Source: Omphiscola glabra
Lineage: Eukaryota > Mollusca > Gastropoda > Lymnaeidae
Length of the DNA: 64,000 nt
NCBI GenBank assembly: GCA_964017045.1
Contig: OZ024807.1
Coordinates: 6,808,481-6,872,480, forward strand
Direction: 5' to 3'
Part shown: positions 56,986-64,000 of the stretch, piece after piece
Layout of the letters: the number at the start of each line of letters is the position of its first letter
Position numbering within the stretch: position 1 is the first letter of the stretch
The notes under the pieces: model-generated
The model's database searches: none
What the model saw: only the letters and a program-made list of their open reading frames with translations
Told to the model about the DNA's origin: nothing
Program-made: the position numbers and the translations under genes

Positions 56986-57798
56986 ATGTGAAGTGAAATT
57001 GGAGTCGACCTTTTCTACATCAAAAATGCCCCACACACCAAAAAAAAAAAAAAGAAAAGATATCACAGTTGATATTTTATGAAACATAACAAAAGAATAC
57101 TCAGGGGCATGCGTTACACCACTCTCATCATCATACCATACACCCCCACCTTTATCATCATGTGACCACATTGTCATCTTCTCATCGTCTTACCACACCC
57201 TCACCTCTTCATCATCGTAAACAACCTCACCGCTCTCATCATCTACCCTACGCCCATCAACCGCCACTTCCCTTGTCATCTCTCAGCCTTCTCAGTTACA
57301 CTAACCACCTCCACGCCCTCCCTCTGGCTTATTTCCTCACCCACTTGCATCTCCTCTCGATTCTCTCCCCCCGCCTCAGACGTATTTCTCAACCGCCCTC
57401 CACAAACACTCGGCAAATACTTCAAGTCCGCTTAACGAGAAGACGGAGAAAAATCGAAGGGAAAACGGACATGATTACAATAAAACTCTTACCGCTGTCA
57501 TAATGCATGCCTCTAAAAAAAATATGACGCGATTCCTTAAAAAGGGAAACGTTCATAAAATATGTCTTGGCGTGCACCACAGGAATATGTGAGAATGTGA
57601 ATATTTGGATGAATCCTTTTCTGACCTAGATTTGGTCAGACCATCTTCTTGAGCTAAATGATCCCAAAGCTATTTGCACGTCGACGAGCGATGATAAAAC
57701 ACTCGTGGCGGCACACTGAATGAGAATAGTTTGGTGTGCTTGATAGATATATTTCTTAAGGCCATTCCCAATGTCTAGGGCTGTTCCGTATTTAGTTT
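56986..57798. other. C-rich then AT-rich stretch
   Basis: 57130-57400 is rich in CTCATCATC- and CCACCTC-type sequence; nothing coding is recognised. Confidence 0.4.
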
Positions 57799-57801
57799 AT
57801 G

Positions 57802-57833
<32 letters not shown>
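57799..57833. repeat. (TA)n microsatellite
   Basis: About 16 TA units. Confidence 0.95.
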
Positions 57834-57836
<3 letters not shown>

Positions 57837-58145
57837 CCGGTTTTTATCTCCCAAAAGAAGTCGTATTGTCAAGAATGGACGGCATAAACACCGATATTTT
57901 ACTGTGATATTACTGGATGCTACTGGGGCATTACCGGAATGTCACGAGGATATTTCCTGGTTTTTACCTGGTTGTTAGTTGATACTGGGATGTCCAGAGC
58001 ACAGTAGTGAGGGCGCCTCCCTACAGCTCCACCTAAAAAATAATGTTGCCACTTTGAATTGCATTCTGATCTGGCAGAGGAAGTCTAGGTGGGACCCTCA
58101 AACCAAGGCACGCGGGCGGGGTCCGGCTCACCAGTGGCACCAGTT
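57834..58145. other. No recognised feature
   Basis: Contains short ATTACTGG/GATATTACT-like repetition near 57897-57980. Confidence 0.4.
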
Positions 58146-58240
58146 TTTCTCCCCCCTCTCTTTCTATATCTCACTCTCTCTCTCACTCTCTCTCTTTCTC
58201 TCTCTCGTTCTCTCTCTCTCTCTCTCTCTCTCTCCTGTCT
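58146..58240. repeat. (CT)n-rich tract
   Basis: Interrupted CT dinucleotides. Confidence 0.9.
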
Positions 58241-58618
58241 CTTTCTATGCAAATAAGATATGTGCAGTGTGAATAGGCATTTTTTGTGACCGGACTAGAT
58301 TATTAGTTTTAGGTTTAAAATAAAATTCAATTATCTATAAATGTATTCGATATTAAAGAAAAACACACACAAATTATGTTAAATTGTGGAATTTTTTTCT
58401 CCAAGATATTGTCTCTCGACAAACGAATATGAGCTTGACCATAGGATCAAATTGCAAACTTCAGCTGAAACATTGCTTTGTACTTACAGTGATGTACAGT
58501 TGACATGTACGACATTCGACATCCTTTAGCTCAACGGCGTGTTCTTTCACGAGCAACTTCCGGCCATTTCCATATTTTGTTAAGCCACAAGAGGCTTTTG
58601 AGGATCCCTTTAGATTAT
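58241..58618. other. No recognised feature
   Basis: AT-rich sequence. Confidence 0.4.
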
Positions 58619-58621
58619 TGT

Positions 58622-58768
58622 TCGGCAGTGGTCGGCAGTGTTCGGAAGTGGCCGGTAGTTTTCGTCAGTGATCGGTAGTGCTCGGAAGTGTTCGGCATTG
58701 GTCGACAGTGGTCGGTAGTGGTCAGCAGTGTTCGGCAGTGGTCGGTAGTGTTCGGCAATGGTCCTGGA
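58622..58768. repeat. 11-bp minisatellite GTGGTCGGTAG
   Basis: About 13 copies of an 11-bp unit GT(G/T)(G/T)TCGGCAGT type. Confidence 0.9.
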
Positions 58769-59079
58769 CCGTTTGTAACAACTATCCGAAAATGTGGGAA
58801 CGTTTTGGTAAGCCAGTGAACTACGTCATAGATTCAATACATTATGGGGTGTGGAACTTCAACGATTTTACTTCGTATCCATTTCATTTCTCGTGACCCG
58901 AGATGCTGGTCAGTTATAATGTGTCGGACATTATGTCACGTGGCTAATTATGAGCTCAGAACTTCATCCGGCTCTGACGTCTACTCCAAAGATAGCTTTT
59001 ATTCCTAACGGAAAAAGAGGCCGATAAAATAATTTTTAAAAAAACAAAAACTATTCTTATCAGCTCAATATTTTCTTCT

Positions 59080-59510
59080 TCTATATCTTAAGGACCCACA
59101 ATCAATTTATTGATCATTATAACTCCTATGAATGTAAGATGGGATTTGCAATGTTTCTGTGCCTGGTGTTGATGATGATATTTCACTGGTTACAAGAGTA
59201 ACTGAGTGAGGGTATCATGCACTTGGGGTTGGAAGGCCTGAGGAAATAGACGCAAATGAGTCAAGTGTTGTCGCCTCAACTGTTCCTTTTGAAAGCTTGT
59301 TCCAGTCCCCGATTGTCTTTGGCAGAAATGAACAGTTCCTATACTGGCTTCTCGCTGGTATGAGCCGGAACTGCCTGTCATGGCCCCGTCGCTGTCTATG
59401 TGGGAGAGGGACGAGTTTCTGTTTAATGCCAGAGCAGTGGACTAGCCCATTATTTATCTTGTAAATCTTATAATATAGTTGTCTAAAACATTTATGACTG
59501 GAAAAAGCGT
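59080..59510 (-). pseudogene. LINE C-terminal domain (lineage D)
   Basis: Minus-strand frame (open from 59559 to 59215) reads FRQLYYKIYKINNGLVHC, KQKLVPLPH, QRRGHDRQFRLIPARSQYR, CSFLPKTIGDWNKLSKG and GTVEATTLDSF. This is the C-terminal region after the RT domain in CR1/Jockey-like non-LTR elements (family pattern RRGHxxxF...YxxSFxPxTIxDWNxLP...xxTxxxF). About 95 residues of homology remain without a stop, so decay is modest, but RT and endonuclease are absent. Downstream (59080-59214) lies a 3' untranslated part ending in GAA repeats, shared with 16572-16660. TSD not found. Not a host gene. Confidence 0.85.
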
Positions 59511-59815
59511 TAGTGACAACAATAACTTTGGAACCCCTGAACCATGCATACGCATACATAGCACTTTTTTAAAATATATATTTTTAAAAAATTATTATTA
59601 TTTTTTTTTTTTAAATTCCCGATTAAAAGTGATTAAAAAGGTTTCATACTTAGAACCCCAAGATTAAACGCAAGCTTTAGAGACAACAATAATTTTGGAA
59701 CCCCTGGACCATTAATACGCCTACAGAGCAATCCCTGCTTTTGATCCCTGATTAAAGGTGCTAAAATACGCTTGTACTTAGAAATTGTCAAATCCTCAAG
59801 ATTAAACGATATACT
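59506..59815. repeat. Diverged tandem duplication, ~165 and ~140 bp
   Basis: TTAGTGACAACAATAACTTT (59510) recurs as TTAGAGACAACAATAATTTT (59676). CTTAGAACCCCAAGATTAAACG and CTTAGAAATTG...CCTCAAGATTAAACG close the two units. It directly abuts the 5' end of the LINE fragment. Confidence 0.7.
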
Positions 59816-61265
59816 AAAAAATAAAATAAAAAATAACAGCGGGGGTTTTTTCCGCTTTCATTCCAGTCGCAATTACCGTAGTGGACATGGTTTTTTGTAG
59901 ACATTTTATTTTTTTCAAAATTCCCGCATGGTTAGTGGAGCGCGATGAGATGATGTCGTGTGGAAGAAAAAGTGCAATTAACATCAGATATTTCTTGACA
60001 ACAGAGACAAGATCATAGAAAAGTCTTTACCACAGCAGCTTGTTGATGGAAGTCAAAGAAACACTTTCAACACTAACCGGATGTGGTGTCATGGAGGAAG
60101 ACAGATCGCCCAATCTGATCGTTTGGCAGCACTTTAGCAAAGAAAAAAAAATCTGGGACTCTAAAACAAAATATATATTTTTTTTATATATCAATTTTTA
60201 TGAATTTAAGACAAAATCGAAAATGATTATTGACCTCCACAAGCCCCGCGACAGATCAATACATCATATGAAATGTATCATATCCAGTGTATCCAATCCA
60301 ATGTATCATATCCAGTGTATCCTATCCAATGTATCATTTCTCACATATCTTATGCCCATGATCATAGCCACGTTGATGCGTACCACGAACGTAAGAGTAT
60401 ACATATTTACGTGTATTCGACTACAACATCTACTATACAACCTTTTCTTACGATGTTTGGCATCTTGTTTTCTTATTGAATCTCACATTTAAAACAAAAC
60501 AGGAAAAAACGCCCTCAGCACGTGTCAGCACGTGTCACAGTATCAGCAAAAAGTAAACAATAATCATATGGGCACAAATTTACCCACAATGCCGTGATTC
60601 AAAAAAAATGGAGGTTATAATTGAATCCGGTCAGTTGAACAAGGCCGGGGAGCTACGCCCCCAGCCATCCCACCCCACCACCACTCCCAACCGCGTCTCA
60701 AAATGCAACTCCGTCTCAGCATGCACCCTCATCTCATTGAGTTCGCCCTGCCCCACCCGTCCCCGTAATCTTGCATTCTCCTCCAACACCCCCACCCTGG
60801 CACAGTGTGTGTGTGTGTGTGGGGGGGGGGTGGTTGCCTCTTTTATTTGTATTGAAATCTCGCGGCACGTGTCAACAGAGCCCTGGGAATGAACATACGA
60901 GAAACGAATTCATTTGCCCACAGGGTGGACCAGAAATGTGCCCGCAGAACAAAAAAATTGTGAATTGGAGACAAGTGTGGGCCTGTTATAGTAACAATAG
61001 TTAGATTTATATCATCCCAGTTTCGCTGTTATCGCGTTACATTATTGCCCATGTCAAGGTATTGACTGAGTTAGAGATGTTTAACCTTACCTATGTATTG
61101 CCAGACATGAATAGGTGGAGAAGGCGGAATGAACGAGTGTTTACACACGTGGCAGGGGCGGTTCATCGTATGTGTTTGAGCAGGGGGTGCCGACAACCGT
61201 CCGTTAATTAGTGTAAAAGTGAGACCTTAAGTGACGTGTCAATGAGACCGTTAGATTTTTAGGAT
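59816..61265. other. No gene recognised
   Basis: Contains a short repeat of ATCATATCCAGTGTATCC at about 60265-60340 and (GT)n followed by a G run near 60805-60829. Frames up to 150 codons have no recognisable domain. Confidence 0.4.
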
Positions 61266-61267
61266 GT

Positions 61268-61395
61268 CCGTTTAAAAACAAACAACCAAACAAACAACCA
61301 AACACACAACCAAGTAAACAACCAAACAAACAACCAAACAAACAACCAAGTAAACAACCAAGTAAACAACCAAACAAACAACCAAACAAACAACC
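61268..61395. repeat. AAACAAACAACC minisatellite
   Basis: About ten 12-bp units alternating AAACAAACAACC and AAGTAAACAACC. Confidence 0.93.
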
Positions 61396-61484
61396 ATAAA
61401 CGCTGCTATTTTGAGGAGAACCAACACTAAAATTATCAGCATATGCGATGTTATTTTACTTTAAACGTGTATGATGATGATAAG

Positions 61485-61542
61485 TCATAAGAAACATACC
61501 ATGATGATGGTATCATGATAAAGATACCATGATGAGGATACA
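61485..61542. repeat. ATCATGATG palindromic repeat cluster
   Basis: Units like GATACCATGATGAGGATA, rich in the self-complementary words ATCATGAT and TCATGA. Related clusters occur at 61975-62046 and 62548-62618. Confidence 0.7.
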
Positions 61543-61547
61543 AAAGT

Positions 61548-61967
61548 GGGTACTTCAATTTTAATTCACCGCAAAAATTATAATTATTCACACTTCCAAT
61601 AAAACAAATGTTCTTTTGAATAAAAACTTTTAATTCAGCGCAAAAATTATTAAACATATACATTAGACATTATACATTATTTCAAATTTCCATTAAAACC
61701 AGTTAGTGTGGTGGCATCTCCAGCGATCCTGTCGGTTATTCAAGGATAAAATCATGTTATGGTTGTTAGCACATCGTCTGACAGCATGTATAATACCGTG
61801 TTGTTGTAGAAACAAGATACTACCGGCTTTATCGTGAACTAATGCAGAAATTGTCAAAAAATTCATGGCGTCTATAAAAGCAGTTGTATTTATTAAACCG
61901 GATATAGGTGCATAGATTAGGATAGAAGCAATGATAATTTTTGCGGTGAATTAAAATTGAAGTACCC
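61548..61967. mobile_element. Inverted-repeat element with perfect 34-bp ends
   Basis: 61548-61581 (starts GGGTACTTCAATTTTAATTC) is the exact reverse complement of 61934-61967. The interior is AT-rich with a partial extra copy of the end (about 61627-61652, TTTTAATTCAGCGCAAAAAT). Flanks AAAAGT/AAAATT are a weak TSD candidate. 420 bp, no frame of note; likely a MITE of unknown superfamily. Confidence 0.75.
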
Positions 61968-61974
61968 AAAATTG

Positions 61975-62046
61975 TGATGATATCATGAAGATATCATGAC
62001 AACGATATCCTGACGAGGATATCGTGACAAGTATACCATGATGATC
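61975..62046. repeat. GATATCATGA palindromic repeat cluster
   Basis: Six or seven units of GATATCATGAAGATATC type, abutting the element on its right. Confidence 0.75.
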
Positions 62047-62340
62047 TTGTTCGCTCTCACTTCACTTGAATAATTCAATTCTTATAATACAAACAACATG
62101 TCATTTCACTTCAAAATCTTATTCGCTCTCACTGCACTTGAATCATTCAATTCTTATAATACACACAACATATCCTTTCAATTCAATATCTTATTCGCTC
62201 TCACTGCACTTGAATCATTCAATTCTTATAATACACACAACATGTCATTTCACTTCAAAATCTTATTCGCTCTCACTGCACTTGAATAATTCAATTCTTA
62301 TAATACACACAACGTGTCCTTTCACTTCAAAATCTTATTG
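62047..62340. repeat. 72-bp tandem repeat, 4 copies
   Basis: CGCTCTCAC starts at 62052, 62124, 62196 and 62268; unit includes CACTTGAATCATTCAATTCT. The period is a multiple of three and gives a spurious 95-codon frame. Confidence 0.95.
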
Positions 62341-62690
62341 GTCAAAATCTTGATGTGCAATCACAGTTTGTTATAATCAAGGCTACCCAACTCCTAAACC
62401 CATGCTCCCACCTGACCAAATCAAGCAATCTGATTGGCCAGTCTTTGTAGATCACAACGCACTGTGTTACTACGCACTATGAAATATAGAATACTAACTG
62501 TATCCATAGCCCCCCCCCCCCTCCCCCAAATCGGTGGTTTACGCGTTCATAATGATCATGATATCTATGACACGATACCATGATGAGCATGCGATGCACA
62601 CGGTGATGATATCATGATACAAACTTTCGATACTTATTGGATGTTAAAGCACACATTTATATACTTGATAAGGACGTGGACTTGCACCGC
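62341..62690. other. No gene; third GATATC/ATCATGA cluster
   Basis: 62548-62618 carries the palindromic ATGATCATGATATC-type units; a C run lies near 62509. Confidence 0.5.
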
Positions 62691-62694
62691 GTTA

Positions 62695-62867
62695 GGGTCG
62701 ATTCACACGATCAAATTTCGCGTCAAACGGTTGTACGAATGCACTATTTTGTGCGTCGTTTCTTTTTTGGGGAATTTTATCAAATAGTAATTTGAAAGTT
62801 GTGACAAGGCTCCATACACGAATTGCATCAAATGCTTGAAGGAAAATTTGACCGTGTGAACCGACCC
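62695..62867. mobile_element. Harbinger-like MITE, copy 2
   Basis: Ends GGGTCGATTCACACGATCAA and, reversed, GGGTCGGTTCACACGGTCAA. Flanked by TTA on both sides (62692-62694, 62868-62870), the 3-bp TSD typical of PIF/Harbinger. 173 bp, collinear with 23697-23878. Confidence 0.85.
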
Positions 62868-62870
62868 TTA

Positions 62871-63695
62871 GTCTTATCAAATTGTTTATAAAGGCGTGTC
62901 TGTTAAAACAAAAATAAAAGAAATTAGTCCGTTTAAAAAAATAAAAAAATATGCGTTGATTAGAAATATCGTTTACGAAAATTTTCCGTTATTGAATACT
63001 AGGCAACCGTGTGTGTGAAATAAATGAAACAAAACTATCGTATTGCTTTATTGCGCCAACATTTAAACAAGAATGTTGCGAAATGCTGTGTACTTTCATC
63101 TATCCATGAAATATATATATTTTTTTTTTTTGAAATGTCATATTCAAGTTTGAAATAAATAAATTAATTAAAAACCATTACAAATAGTAAGTGTATAGAT
63201 GCGTAGGCAAATGTATGTATGTAACGTTGTGTTACAAAACGCAAAAAACAAACCCAACAACAACAATCAGCACTAATGGACTACGATTTATCGATTGTTT
63301 TGTCACGTGATAAGCGTAAGTACGAGTAAGACTTCCGGTAGGCTGTCTGCAACACACTAGTCGCTCACAAATTTCTCTTCAAACAAATTTCTTCCTTTAA
63401 TCATAACTGAATTATAATTATTGTCACATTTAATGAATGTCATTTAAAGAAACATCTGTACTCAAGAATATTTTGAAAAGTAAAATTTTTAATTAACACT
63501 GGGGAAGCGCTGATGGAGACAAACATTGTGCTTTAGAATTAATGATAATGGCAATGGCTGATCAGCTGTTATGTGTTGTTATGTGTAGCAGAAAGCCTAC
63601 CAATGGCTGGTACGTATCGCGTGACAAAACAAGGAAGTGACTCATCGTAGTCCATTGGTCCGTAAAAAAAATTAAAATACTTAACTTGAAAGCAT
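62871..63695. other. No recognised feature
   Basis: AT-rich; no repeat or coding signal recognised. Confidence 0.4.
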
Positions 63696-63699
63696 CTTG

Positions 63700-63752
63700 T
63701 AGTAGATGGGAAGTCCACGTATTGCCGGTGCTTTGGTCGGCTGGCTATCAAT
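63700..63752 (+). mobile_element. R1 terminal block fragment
   Basis: GTAGTAGATGGGAAGTCCAC followed by ATTGCCGG and TCGGCTGGCTAT matches the terminal 53-bp block of R1 with several changes. The rest of the element is not recognisable upstream. Confidence 0.55.
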
Positions 63753-63789
63753 ACGGTAGTGTAGCATTATTTTATATCGTTTATATTTT

Positions 63790-64000
63790 AATGTGTCGTA
63801 CTTCCCCCTAGCATGATGTTCCCCTCTTTTACCCCCAGCATGATATGTCCCTCTATTACCACCTAGCATGATATTCCCCTCTTTTACCCCCTAACATGGT
63901 ATGCCCATCTTTTACCCCTAGCATGATATACCCCTCTTTTACCCCTAGCATGATATTCCCCTCTTTTACACCCTAGCATGATATTCCCCTCTTTTACCCC
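63790..64000. repeat. Minisatellite, ~27-bp unit, continues past the window
   Basis: About seven copies of CCCTAGCATGATATTCCCCT plus CTTTTAC; ends only because the window ends. Confidence 0.93.

Noticed and set aside
60040..60492. 150-codon plus-strand frame
   Set aside because: AT-rich, crosses a short tandem repeat, no domain recognised.

Overview
The window looks like non-coding DNA from an animal nuclear genome. There is no rRNA, no operon structure and no open frame with the composition of a host gene. The longest frames (210-322 codons) are by-products of tandem arrays or low-complexity tracts. Composition is AT-rich, with very abundant minisatellites (by my tally roughly a quarter of the window), more than thirty poly-G/poly-C runs of about nine bases or more, and relics of several non-LTR (LINE) lineages. 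Together with short hAT elements whose ends match the SPIN family (reported, to my knowledge, from tetrapods, a triatomine bug, a planarian and a pond snail), this suggests a lophotrochozoan, possibly a gastropod mollusc. That assignment is an inference.

Layout. 1-5 kb: short minisatellites and a tRNA-derived SINE (minus strand). 5.1-8.2 kb: first copy of a dispersed repeat here called R1, whose last 53 bp are tandemly amplified; a LINE zinc-finger C-terminus; a 28-bp array; and a second LINE 3' end bounded by a target-site duplication (TSD). 10-13.1 kb: second R1 copy, then a 45-bp array and a 69/71-bp higher-order array. 13.7 kb: SPIN-like element. 16.6-20.2 kb: LINE tail, several degenerate arrays. 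22.7-25 kb: 36-bp array, Harbinger-like MITE, pyrimidine tract, 32-bp array with a palindromic core. 25.9-27.8 kb: two LINE insertions, one with a 12-bp TSD and a tandemly reiterated 3' end, the other carrying reverse transcriptase (RT) blocks. 28-30.4 kb: three arrays. 30.75 kb: second SPIN-like copy. 32.2 kb: third R1 copy. 34-39.8 kb: more arrays, a SINE interrupted by a MITE with a 6-bp TSD, and a hAT-like element. 40.8-43.65 kb: the largest satellite (53-bp unit, about 54 copies). 45.4 and 49.8 kb: LINE 3' ends with TSDs. 48.6 kb: second copy of the 6-bp-TSD MITE. 49.3-56.9 kb: nearly continuous arrays with two hAT-like elements and a 271-bp TA-flanked inverted-repeat element. 59.2 kb: LINE C-terminal domain. 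61.5-62.9 kb: inverted-repeat element with perfect 34-bp ends, and a second Harbinger-like MITE. 63.7 kb to the end: R1 fragment and an array that runs off the window.

No gene pathway can be reconstructed. The biology visible is transposon decay and its link to minisatellite birth: arrays have grown from the 3' end of R1, from the 3' end of a LINE, and beside or inside hAT-like elements. Weak hints that the window may lie in a long intron of a plus-strand gene (most LINEs antisense; splice-like motifs near 25.3 and 25.6 kb) are given as findings, not annotations.
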